Assembly: GCA_049669725.1 (NCBI GenBank)
Contig: JBATKU010000722.1
Coordinates: 1-15,478 of the forward strand
Source: JAFDCJ01 sp049669725
GTDB taxonomy: Bacteria; Desulfobacterota; Desulfobacteria; Desulfobacterales; JAFDCJ01
Length of the DNA: 15,478 nucleotides
Direction of reading: 5' to 3'
Part shown: positions 1 through 7,179 of the stretch, piece by piece
How positions within the stretch are numbered: the stretch's first letter is position 1
Layout: every line of letters starts with the position of its first letter
Made by a program: the position numbers and the translations under genes
Notes under the pieces: model-generated
Database searches by the model: none
Seen by the model: the letters and a program-made list of their open reading frames with translations, nothing else
Told to the model about the DNA's origin: nothing

Positions 1-1
1 G

Positions 2-1582
2 GATGGGGAGCCTTACATTGTCGATAAAATTCAGAAAAAGATCACCAAAAAAAATCCCCTCCCGCCCTTTACCACGAGCAAACTACAGCAGGAAGCCATT
101 CGCAAACTCAGATTCACCGCCCGCAAAACTATGATGATTGCGCAACAGCTCTATGAGGGTATCGATCTGGGCCCTGGTGAGCCGGTTGGTCTCATCACTT
201 ATATGCGCACCGATTCCACCAGAATTGCGGCTGAGGCGGCCGCAGATGCACAACAGCTCATCCTGGATCGTTTCGGCAAAGAATATGCCCTGGATAAGCC
301 GCGGTTTTTTAAGAATAAGAAAAAAGTTCAAGATGCCCATGAGGCTATCCGGCCCACATCGGTTTTTAATATGCCGGACCAGGTAAAAGCCCATCTCTCA
401 CCGGATCAACTGGCCCTGTACCGGCTCATCTGGCAGCGCTTTGTCTCTTCCCAGATGACCCAGGCCCTGATTAATCAGATGTCAGTGTCCATAAAGGCAG
501 GTGATTACCTGTTTACCGCCAGCGGATCTTCGGTGAAATTTCCGGGTTTTATGGCATTATATATGTCCGTGGATGAGGAAATCGCCAGCGAGTCCGAGCA
601 GAAGAAACCCAAACTGCCCGAGCTTTCCCAGGGAATGGTTCTCAAACTTGACAAGCTGGAGCCCAAACAGCATTTCACCATGCCGCCACCGCGATTTTCC
701 GAGGCATCCCTCGTAAAAGAACTTGAGGAAAACGGCATTGGACGTCCCAGCACCTATGCTTCTATTCTATCGACCATTCGGGGCAAGGGTTACGTCGACC
801 TGGTCAGTGGCTACTTCAGACCGAGCGAGCTTGGTTTTATCGTCAATGATTTGCTGGTCCAGAATTTCCCGGATGTATTCGATGTCGAATTTACGGCCAA
901 AATGGAAGAAAATCTGGATCAGATCGAGTCGGACAAAATCAAAGCGCTGCAGGTCCTTGATCGTTTCTACAAGCCTTTTAGCAAAGATCTGGATTCGGCA
1001 TCCGAGGGGATGCTTAGCGTTAAAGGCGTGGGTATACCCACCGATCTGAAGTGTCCTGAATGCAACAAACCCTTACGCATTAAGGTTGGCAAGAACGGAC
1101 ATTTTATTGCCTGCAGCGGTTATCCTGATTGCACTTACTCCAATGACTACAACCGTGATGAAAAGGGCAATATACAGCCGGTCGAAATATCTGAAGAAGA
1201 AGCCACGGATAAAGTCTGCAATAAATGCGGCAAACCGATGGTCATTAAAAGGGGACGCTATGGCGAATTTCTGGCCTGCAGCGGTTATCCTGAATGCAAA
1301 AGCACCCAGTCCCTGAATTCCAACGGCAGCGGTAAAAAGATCGGCCTGCAGTGCCCCCAAAAAGACTGTACCGGAGAGATTGTCGAACGCACCTCCAAGC
1401 GGGGTAAAATTTTTTATGGCTGCAATCGCTTCCCCGAATGCACCTTCGCGACCTGGGACAAACCGCTCAATCGTGAATGCCCGGTTTGTGGTGCCAATTT
1501 TCTGGTTGAAAAAACCACCAAAAAGCAGGGAACCTTTGTCTCCTGCATGACGGAAGGTTGTGGATTCAAAGAAAATGCTTGA
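2..1582 (+). CDS. topA: DNA topoisomerase I (TopA), C-terminal part, 5' end outside window
   Basis: Type IA topoisomerase that relaxes negative supercoils by cutting one strand through a tyrosyl-DNA link. The frame is open from base 2, so the gene starts before the window; 526 residues are visible. The catalytic tyrosine lies in ITYMRTDSTR (tyrosine codon 200-202), the classic type IA active site. The block PPPRFSEASLVKELEENGIG (about 685-740) is another family signature. After about residue 340 come four C4 zinc ribbons: CPEC...CSGYPDC, CNKCGKPM...CSGYPEC, CPQKDC...CNRFPEC and CPVCG...CMTEGC. These are the DNA-binding and RNA-polymerase-contacting tail typical of TopA. The stop codon TGA overlaps the TTGACA hexamer of the promoter I assign to the ilv leader. 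Family assignment is secure; the missing N-terminal TOPRIM domain is simply outside the window. Confidence 0.97.
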   Translation, partial: DGEPYIVDKIQKKITKKNPLPPFTTSKLQQEAIRKLRFTARKTMMIAQQLYEGIDLGPGEPVGLITYMRTDSTRIAAEAAADAQQLILDRFGKEYALDKPRFFKNKKKVQDAHEAIRPTSVFNMPDQVKAHLSPDQLALYRLIWQRFVSSQMTQALINQMSVSIKAGDYLFTASGSSVKFPGFMALYMSVDEEIASESEQKKPKLPELSQGMVLKLDKLEPKQHFTMPPPRFSEASLVKELEENGIGRPSTYASILSTIRGKGYVDLVSGYFRPSELGFIVNDLLVQNFPDVFDVEFTAKMEENLDQIESDKIKALQVLDRFYKPFSKDLDSASEGMLSVKGVGIPTDLKCPECNKPLRIKVGKNGHFIACSGYPDCTYSNDYNRDEKGNIQPVEISEEEATDKVCNKCGKPMVIKRGRYGEFLACSGYPECKSTQSLNSNGSGKKIGLQCPQKDCTGEIVERTSKRGKIFYGCNRFPECTFATWDKPLNRECPVCGANFLVEKTTKKQGTFVSCMTEGCGFKENA

Positions 1583-1606
1583 CAATCAAATAGTTCATTG
1601 TTAACT
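1579..1606 (+). promoter_or_regulatory. Putative sigma70 promoter of the ilv leader and operon
   Basis: A perfect TTGACA (1579-1584), overlapping the topA stop codon, is followed 16 bases later by TTAACT (1601-1606), a weak -10 match (3 of 6). A start near 1613 would give a leader RNA of about 205 nt that carries the whole attenuator. The -35 is strong and its position fits; the -10 is poor, so the assignment is tentative. Confidence 0.45.
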
Positions 1607-1639
1607 CTTTAAGAAACTAAATTGAATTGTGCTGGAACC

Positions 1640-1741
1640 ATGTCAAACATAATCGCTATTAACAACCTTATTGGTCTTATTCTCGTACTCGCCGGAGTAA
1701 TTATTCTCTGCGGCGAGCACAAAGGGTTGATAATGGCCTGA
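1640..1741 (+). CDS. Branched-chain-rich leader peptide of the ilv attenuator (33 aa)
   Basis: A 33-codon frame, ATG at 1640 and TGA at 1739-1741. It contains 8 Ile, 6 Leu and 2 Val, nearly half of all residues, including IGLILVLAGVIIL in the middle. This composition is the hallmark of leader peptides that sense charged Ile, Leu and Val tRNAs. It lies directly upstream of a factor-independent terminator and ilvB. A ribosome finishing at the stop would cover the antiterminator strand at 1724-1736; one stalled at the Ile/Leu/Val codons near 1667-1709 would not. The ribosome site is weak (GGA at 1634-1636, close to the ATG), which is the main doubt. The hydrophobic centre could also suggest a tiny membrane peptide, but the surrounding RNA structures favour a sensing role. 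Confidence 0.75.
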   Translation: MSNIIAINNLIGLILVLAGVIILCGEHKGLIMA

Positions 1742-1804
1742 CTTTACCAAACATACCAAAAACAAAGTCCGTTATCAGCCCAAGCTGGTAACGGATTTTT
1801 TTTT
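1657..1804 (+). promoter_or_regulatory. Transcription attenuator: protector, antiterminator and terminator helices
   Basis: Three helices compete. Protector (1:2): 1657-1668 pairs with 1724-1735 (11 pairs of 12 positions, two of them wobble), enclosing a perfect 7-bp hairpin, CTCGCCG 1688-1694 with CGGCGAG 1711-1717. Antiterminator (2:3): 1724-1736 pairs with 1769-1781 over 13 positions, with two G-U pairs and no mismatch. Terminator (3:4): 1768-1779 pairs with 1784-1795. The protector and the antiterminator share strand 1724-1736, and the antiterminator and the terminator share 1769-1779, so neighbours in this series exclude each other. Ribosome stalling in the leader peptide would break the protector, free strand 2 and allow read-through into ilvB. 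Pairings were found by eye; no energies were calculated. Confidence 0.8.
1768..1804 (+). terminator. Rho-independent terminator (attenuator) upstream of ilvB
   Basis: A 12-bp stem, TCCGTTATCAGC (1768-1779) with GCTGGTAACGGA (1784-1795), with one wobble pair and a CCAA loop, runs directly into nine T residues (1796-1804). It ends 15 bases before the ilvB start codon, within the leader transcript, as expected of an attenuator rather than an end-of-operon terminator. Confidence 0.9.
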
Positions 1805-1819
1805 GAAAGGAAAGCCAAA

Positions 1820-3505
1820 ATGCAACTAACCGGCGCACAAATTTTAATGGAAGTACTCAAAGAAGAAGGTGTCGACAGCATTTTCGGGTATCCCGGAGGC
1901 GCTATTATCGATATCTACGATGAACTGGCCAAGACCGATATTCACCATATACTGGTGCGACATGAACAGGCCGCCGTGCATTCGGCCGATGGGTATGCCA
2001 GGGCCTCCGGTCGTGTGGGTGTCTGCCTTGTGACGTCGGGACCGGGGGTAACCAACACCGTAACCGGTATTGCATCCGCGTATATGGATTCTGTCCCCAT
2101 GGTTATTCTCAGCGGGCAGGTACCGACGGCGCTGATCGGCAATGACGCCTTTCAGGAAGTCGATATTGTGGGCATTACCCGCCCCTGCACCAAGCACAAT
2201 TATCTGGTGATGTCCATTGAAGACCTGGCCGCAACGGTCAAAGAAGCCTTCTATCTGGCACGCTCCGGCCGACCGGGCCCCATCCTGGTGGACATTCCCA
2301 AAGATATAACCAAAGAAACCCTTGAATATTCTGCGGGCCAAGCTGTCAAACTTAAATCCTATAATCCCACCTACAATCCGAATATGAAGCAATTAAAAAA
2401 AATCGTAACGCTCATCGAAAGCAGTGAAAGGCCGATGATCTTTGCCGGCGGCGGGGTTATTCTTTCCAAAGCATCCCGGGAATTAACCGAGATAGCACGC
2501 AAAACCCGGATTCCGGTGACAACCTCGCTGATGGGTCTCGGGGCGTTTCCGGAAACGGATCCCTTATCCCTGGGGATGATCGGCATGCACGGAACATACC
2601 GGGCCAATTTGTGCACGTCGGCCTGTGATTTGATGATTGCGATCGGCGTTCGATTTGATGACCGCGTTACGGGAAGAACCGATGCGTTTGCCTCCCAGTC
2701 CCGAATTGTGCACATTGACATCGACCCCACCTCCATCCGTAAAAACATCCCGGTAACGATTCCTGTTGTCGGAGATTGCAAAATCAGCCTGGAACATTTG
2801 AATCAGTTGATCGATCAAGTTGAACTGGGAAACCTGGACGAAAAACGAAAGCCCTGGTTTGATCAGATCCAGGAATGGAAAAGCACCAATTCGCTGGCCT
2901 ATGAACAGAAAGAAACGATTAAACCGCAATATGTGGTTGAAAAGCTTTATGAACTGACCAAGGGTCAGGCCATTATCACGACCGAGGTCGGCCAGAACCA
3001 GATGTGGGCGGCCCAGTATTGTCAATTTGACCAGCCCAACCATTTTATAACTTCAGGGGGCCTCGGAGCCATGGGGTTCGGGCTTCCGGCTGCCATCGGC
3101 GCCCAGGTTGCCTTTCCGGATAAAACAGTGGTGGATATCGCCGGGGACTCCAGCATTCAGATGAATATCCAGGAAATGGCCACAGCCGTGCAAAGCGGAC
3201 TGCCGGTTAAGATTGTGATCCTCAATAACGGCTATATGGGCATGGTCCGACAATGGCAGGAATTGTTTTATGGTAAACGTTACGTTTCCACCTGCATGGA
3301 TTGTGCTCCTGATTTTGTAAAACTGGCCGAAGCTTACGGAGCTGTGGGCTTAAGGGCCACAAAGCCCGAGGAGGTCGAGTTGGTGCTGGCGGAAGGTCTT
3401 AAAATTCCGGGACCGGTGATTATGGATTTTGTTGTCGAAAAGGAAGAAGGGGTTTACCCCATGGTGCCGGCCGGGGCCGCCATCACCGACATGCTGCTGG
3501 TTTAG
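1820..3505 (+). CDS. ilvB: Acetolactate synthase, large catalytic subunit
   Basis: Thiamine-diphosphate enzyme that condenses two pyruvates to 2-acetolactate (valine/leucine), or pyruvate with 2-oxobutyrate to 2-aceto-2-hydroxybutyrate (isoleucine). The protein has 561 residues, the usual length. It shows FGYPGGAI (22-29), catalytic Glu49 in RHEQAAVHSADGYARASG, the FAD/central domain at about 190-330, and the TPP/magnesium motif GDSSIQMN...NN (442-470), where GDS replaces the commoner GDG. LILSGQVPT-like and FQEVDIVGIT segments are typical. The start is supported by AAAGG (1805-1809) ten bases upstream. It is the first structural gene after the attenuator and is followed by ilvN, whose product is its regulatory partner, after a 288-base gap containing a repeat element. 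Confidence 0.97.
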   Translation: MQLTGAQILMEVLKEEGVDSIFGYPGGAIIDIYDELAKTDIHHILVRHEQAAVHSADGYARASGRVGVCLVTSGPGVTNTVTGIASAYMDSVPMVILSGQVPTALIGNDAFQEVDIVGITRPCTKHNYLVMSIEDLAATVKEAFYLARSGRPGPILVDIPKDITKETLEYSAGQAVKLKSYNPTYNPNMKQLKKIVTLIESSERPMIFAGGGVILSKASRELTEIARKTRIPVTTSLMGLGAFPETDPLSLGMIGMHGTYRANLCTSACDLMIAIGVRFDDRVTGRTDAFASQSRIVHIDIDPTSIRKNIPVTIPVVGDCKISLEHLNQLIDQVELGNLDEKRKPWFDQIQEWKSTNSLAYEQKETIKPQYVVEKLYELTKGQAIITTEVGQNQMWAAQYCQFDQPNHFITSGGLGAMGFGLPAAIGAQVAFPDKTVVDIAGDSSIQMNIQEMATAVQSGLPVKIVILNNGYMGMVRQWQELFYGKRYVSTCMDCAPDFVKLAEAYGAVGLRATKPEEVELVLAEGLKIPGPVIMDFVVEKEEGVYPMVPAGAAITDMLLV

Positions 3506-3573
3506 TCTCTTTGACGTGGATTTTGTATATTTCAGGGTCAGTATTTTTAAATTGCAACTGGTGCTACTCAAAG

Positions 3574-3721
3574 AAATGCCTAAAATTGAAAAATGCCTAA
3601 AGTGCCTAAAATTAAGGAATTCTGTCGATTTTAGGTTACTTCTTCCTTACGCCGAGCATCGATTGTTTTTAATAATGATAGAGTGAAACGATACCGCCAT
3701 TTTAGTGCATTTTAGGCATTT
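3574..3721. repeat. MITE-like repeat element with AAATGCCTAAAAT terminal inverted repeats
   Basis: The 13-base sequence AAATGCCTAAAAT at 3574-3586 is repeated exactly, inverted, at 3709-3721. Further copies of TGCCTAAA lie inside the left end (3592-3599, 3603-3610), and an inverted partial copy (ATTTTAGTGCAT) lies inside the right end. The element is about 148 bases, AT-rich, and has no convincing coding frame. It sits between the ilvB stop and the ilvN start, so it must be transcribed if the genes share an operon. It looks like a non-autonomous mobile or palindromic genomic repeat; copy number cannot be seen in this window. Confidence 0.6.
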
Positions 3722-3793
3722 ACGGGTTTACCCAGACTACGGATCACGCATTGCGAGGTAGGGCTTGCAACAAATTTGCCTGAAAGGAACTGT

Positions 3794-4282
3794 ATGAAAG
3801 AACAAAAACACATTATGACGATGCTGGTCGACAATCAACCGGGTGTGCTTTCCAGGGTGGTCGGGCTGTTTAGCGGCAAGGGCTTTAACATAGAAAGTCT
3901 GTGCGTCGCGCCAACCATGGATCCTCAGGTGTCAAGGATTACCATTGTTACAATGGCCAATCCTCCGATCATCGAACAGATCGAAAAACAGCTGAGAAAA
4001 TTGATCAACGTCATAAAATTGCGCGATATGACAGGACCCAGGGCCGTTAAACGAGAAATGGTGCTCATTTGCGTCAGGGCCAAACCGGAGTTTCGGGCCG
4101 AAATTTTGCGAATCGTTGATATTTTCAGGTGTAAAGTGGTTGATGTCGGCACGGAGCATTACATTATTGAGGTCACCGGAGATGAAGGCAAATTGACGGC
4201 CCTGATCAACCTGTTAAGCCCCATGGGCATCCAAAAAATTGCCAGGAGCGGATCTCTAGCGCTGTATCGTGAACCCAAATAG
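3794..4282 (+). CDS. ilvN: Acetolactate synthase, small regulatory subunit
   Basis: Regulatory partner of IlvB that confers activation and valine feedback. The 162 residues match the normal size of the IlvN/IlvH family. An N-terminal ACT domain is clear (about residues 4-78: HIMTMLVDNQPGVLSRVVGL, then GFNIESLCVAPT), followed by the C-terminal half with REMVLICVRAK and the ending MGIQKIARSGSLALYRE. ATG 3794 is preferred over an upstream in-frame TTG (3776) because AAAGGA (3783-3788) lies 5 bases before it. ilvC follows after 42 bases. The symbol ilvH would be equally acceptable. Confidence 0.96.
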   Translation: MKEQKHIMTMLVDNQPGVLSRVVGLFSGKGFNIESLCVAPTMDPQVSRITIVTMANPPIIEQIEKQLRKLINVIKLRDMTGPRAVKREMVLICVRAKPEFRAEILRIVDIFRCKVVDVGTEHYIIEVTGDEGKLTALINLLSPMGIQKIARSGSLALYREPK

Positions 4283-4324
4283 ACCTATATAGTCGAATAA
4301 CAAATACAAAGAAAAGAGGTAAAC

Positions 4325-5380
4325 ATGGCTGAATTTAATTTTGGTGGTACGGTTGAGGATGTAATTACGTCCGATGAATTTTCTTTACAAAAAGCGAGGG
4401 AAGTCCTGGAAAATGAAACAATAGCCGTTTTAGGTTACGGTGTTCAGGGGCCCGGTCAGGCCTTGAATCTGCGTGATAACGGCATTCGCATCATTGTGGG
4501 GCAACGTGAAGGGGGACGGACATGGGAGCGTGCGGTTGCCGACGGTTTCGTGCCGGGGGAAACCCTGTTCCCTTTGGAGGAAGCGGCAAGAAAAGGGACT
4601 ATCATTCAGAATTTGCTCTCCGATGCCGGCCAGGTGGCTACCTGGCCCCAGATTAAATCCTGTCTGAATTCCGGGGATGCACTCTATTTTTCCCACGGTT
4701 TTGGCATTGTCTACAAGGATCAAACCAAAATTATCCCGCCGGAAAATGTGGATGTGATTCTGGTCGCGCCCAAGGGCTCCGGTCGCAATGTGCGCAACAA
4801 TTTTCTGGACGGCAGCGGCATTAATTCCAGTTTTGCCGTATTTCAGGATTTTACGGGCAATGCCAGACAAAGAACCCTGGCTCTCGGTATTGCCGTCGGA
4901 TCCGGCTATCTGTTCCCGACAACCTTTGAAAAGGAAGTTCACAGTGATCTTACCGGTGAGCGTGGTGTCTTGATGGGATGTCTGGCAGGGGTTATGGAGG
5001 CACAGTACAATCTTCTGCGAAAACACGGGCACAGTCCGAGCGAAGCGTTTAACGAAACCGTTGAAGAGTTGACCCAGAGCCTTATCCGGCTGGTGGCCGA
5101 AAACGGCATGGATTGGATGTTTTCCAATTGCTCGACAACGGCTCAGAGGGGTGCCCTGGACTGGAGTCCCCGATTCCGGGATGCGGTGGCCCCTATATTT
5201 GACGAGCTTTACCAGAAAGTAACTTCCGGTGAAGAAACCAAAAGGGTCCTGGAGGCCAACAGCACGCCGGATTACCGGGAAAAATTGGACAAGGAACTGG
5301 ATGTTCTAAAAAATTCAGAAATGTGGCAAACCGGCGCCACTGTCCGGTCGCTGCGGCCCGAAAATAGGAAAAAAGGATAG
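4325..5380 (+). CDS. ilvC: Ketol-acid reductoisomerase (class I length, GYGVQGPG subtype)
   Basis: Isomerises and reduces acetolactate or acetohydroxybutyrate to the dihydroxy acid, using NAD(P)H and magnesium. The protein has 351 residues. The Rossmann motif is GYGVQGPGQALNLRDNG (37-53) and the cofactor loop is VGQREGGRTW; arginines in it suggest NADPH. Catalytic His124 is in YFSHGFG, and the metal ligands Asp208 and Glu212 (DLTGE) and Glu244 and Glu248 (ETVEE) are all present. The more usual proteobacterial motif is GYGSQGHAQA and VAPKGPG; here it is GYGVQGPGQA and VAPKGSG, the form I associate with Bacteroidota-type enzymes. An AGAGGT ribosome site precedes the ATG. It ends 2 bases before cimA. 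Confidence 0.97.
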   Translation: MAEFNFGGTVEDVITSDEFSLQKAREVLENETIAVLGYGVQGPGQALNLRDNGIRIIVGQREGGRTWERAVADGFVPGETLFPLEEAARKGTIIQNLLSDAGQVATWPQIKSCLNSGDALYFSHGFGIVYKDQTKIIPPENVDVILVAPKGSGRNVRNNFLDGSGINSSFAVFQDFTGNARQRTLALGIAVGSGYLFPTTFEKEVHSDLTGERGVLMGCLAGVMEAQYNLLRKHGHSPSEAFNETVEELTQSLIRLVAENGMDWMFSNCSTTAQRGALDWSPRFRDAVAPIFDELYQKVTSGEETKRVLEANSTPDYREKLDKELDVLKNSEMWQTGATVRSLRPENRKKG

Positions 5381-5382
5381 CC

Positions 5383-7056
5383 ATGGAACCTATCTATCTA
5401 TATGACACCACCTTGAGAGATGGAACCCAGGGAGAGAACATCACCTTTTCCGCCGATGAAAAAGTCAAGATCGCCCTGCGGCTGGATGATATCGGGATTC
5501 ATTACATCGAAGGTGGCTGGCCAGGCTCGAACCCCAAGGATATGCAGTTTTTCGACCTGGCCAAACGGGTGTCATTCAAAAATGCCCGCCTGGTGGCATT
5601 TGGTTCTACCCGCAAACCTGGAACCGCACCGGAGCAGGACCCAAACCTGCAAGCCCTTCTGGCAGGCGAAACTCCGACGGTTACGATATTCGGCAAAAGC
5701 TGGGACATGCACGTCGAAGAAATCATGGCCAACAGTCTCGAGGAAAATTTGGCCATGATCAACGACAGCGTAAGATATTTAAAAGGCAACGGACGCGAAA
5801 CCATCTATGACGCCGAACATTTCTTCGATGGCTATAAAACCAATCCGGATTATGCCGTCAAAACCCTGTTGGCCGCTCGGGAAGCCGGAGCGGATTTCAT
5901 CGTCCTGTGCGATACCAACGGGGGCACCCTGCCCTTTGAAATTGATTCGATCTTCAATGAAGTTCAGCAACAGATGGTAGACAGAGGGGATGCCGGCTCC
6001 AACGGCGCCACCGTCAAGCTGGGTATTCACACCCACAATGACTGCGGCCTGGCCGTAGCCAACACCATAACCGCCGTGCACGCGGGTGCCGTCATGGTTC
6101 AAGGCACGATTAACGGCTATGGCGAACGGTGCGGCAATGCGGATTTGACTTCGGTTATTCCGGTTCTGGATTTAAAAATGAATAAACCCTGTATTTCCGG
6201 CGATAATCTCAAAAAGCTCAAATCCCTTTCGCGCTATATCAGTGAAACCGCCAACCTGGTACCCTTAAACAATCGACCGTTCGTAGGTAAAAGTGCATTC
6301 GCTCACAAAGGCGGCATCCACGTGAGTGCCATTATGAAAGCCCCAAAGGCTTACGAGCACATGGACCCGGCTTTGGTCGGCAACCAGAGACGGGTTCTGG
6401 TATCGGATATGTCCGGTAAGAGCAATGTCGTCTACAAGGCGCGGGAACTCGGTATCGAGCTGGACACCAATGGCTATGACAGCAGCAAAATCGTATCTGA
6501 AATCAAACAGCTGGAACAGCAGGGATACCAGTTCGACGTCGCTGACGGCTCCTTCAAGATTCTGATGGAAAAATTTACCGATCAATTCGAACCGCTGTTT
6601 ACGCTGGAATCCTTTCGCGTGACCATCGAAAAAGACAAAGACCGGCCCTGCAGTTCTCAGGCAACGATGAAGATATCCGTGGGCGGAAAAGAGGAGATCA
6701 CCGCCGCCGAAGGATACGGTCCTGTCAGCGCGCTGGACAATGCATTGCGCAAAGCTCTGGATCGATTCTTTCCGGATCTGGACACCATGCGCCTGGTGGA
6801 CTTCAAAGTGCGTGTGATCGACGGCAACCGTGCCACCGCTGCCAAGGTCCGCGTATTTATCGAATCCCGGGACCAGGATCAGATCTGGAGCACCATCGGG
6901 GTATCAGAAGACATCATCGAAGCCAGCTGGCAGGCATTGGCAGACAGCTTTCAATTCAAACTGGCAAGTGAAAATCAAATTCGCAACAAAAAAGTTCCCG
7001 AGCAGGAAGAACTGCCGATTTTCGGAAAGAAACACCAAGTAGGAGCAAACCATTGA
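5383..7056 (+). CDS. cimA: Citramalate synthase (pyruvate to 2-oxobutyrate route)
   Basis: Condenses pyruvate with acetyl-CoA to (R)-citramalate, the entry to threonine-independent isoleucine synthesis. The 557-residue protein is a member of the LeuA/homocitrate-synthase family: DTTLRDGTQGENITFS at 8-23, HTHNDCGLAVANT (216-228, metal ligands), GYGERCGNADL (245-255), SAFAHKGGIHVSA (304-316), then a C-terminal allosteric domain (about 410-540). The segment YIEGGWPGSNPKD (41-53) and GERCGNADL are the features I use to separate this citramalate-synthase type from true LeuA (EAGFPAAS and GERAGNTSL in the gene next door). The start lies 2 bases after ilvC with AAAAAGGA just upstream, so the two are translationally close. 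Specificity is inferred from family resemblance. Confidence 0.92.
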   Translation: MEPIYLYDTTLRDGTQGENITFSADEKVKIALRLDDIGIHYIEGGWPGSNPKDMQFFDLAKRVSFKNARLVAFGSTRKPGTAPEQDPNLQALLAGETPTVTIFGKSWDMHVEEIMANSLEENLAMINDSVRYLKGNGRETIYDAEHFFDGYKTNPDYAVKTLLAAREAGADFIVLCDTNGGTLPFEIDSIFNEVQQQMVDRGDAGSNGATVKLGIHTHNDCGLAVANTITAVHAGAVMVQGTINGYGERCGNADLTSVIPVLDLKMNKPCISGDNLKKLKSLSRYISETANLVPLNNRPFVGKSAFAHKGGIHVSAIMKAPKAYEHMDPALVGNQRRVLVSDMSGKSNVVYKARELGIELDTNGYDSSKIVSEIKQLEQQGYQFDVADGSFKILMEKFTDQFEPLFTLESFRVTIEKDKDRPCSSQATMKISVGGKEEITAAEGYGPVSALDNALRKALDRFFPDLDTMRLVDFKVRVIDGNRATAAKVRVFIESRDQDQIWSTIGVSEDIIEASWQALADSFQFKLASENQIRNKKVPEQEELPIFGKKHQVGANH

Positions 7057-7076
7057 TTAAGCAAAAAGGGGAAATC

Positions 7077-7110
7077 GCCGCAGGAACCAAGATTGAATGT
7101 TTCCTGCGGC
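7077..7110 (+). other. Hairpin between cimA and leuA
   Basis: A perfect 10-bp inverted repeat, GCCGCAGGAA (7077-7086) with TTCCTGCGGC (7101-7110), has a 14-base loop in the 123-base cimA-leuA gap. No T run follows, so it is not a canonical terminator. It may stabilise the mRNA end or act as a processing or weak termination site. Confidence 0.5.
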
Positions 7111-7179
7111 CTATGCTCCGGTGATTTAGGCAAATAGTTATGGGAGTTATCCGTTATCTAACACCGAAGGAGTTATAAA

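Noticed and set aside
1073..1585. 170-codon open frame on the minus strand inside topA
   Set aside because: Antisense to the zinc-ribbon region of topA; its repeated ITAAG segments are reflections of the CSGYP repeats.
7054..7140. TGA of cimA as a selenocysteine codon, since the frame stays open for 27 more codons (with CGLCSG) and a hairpin follows
   Set aside because: CimA is already full length at this stop, and the hairpin loop is 14 nt with no G at its start and lies 30 nt away. This fits a chance open frame.
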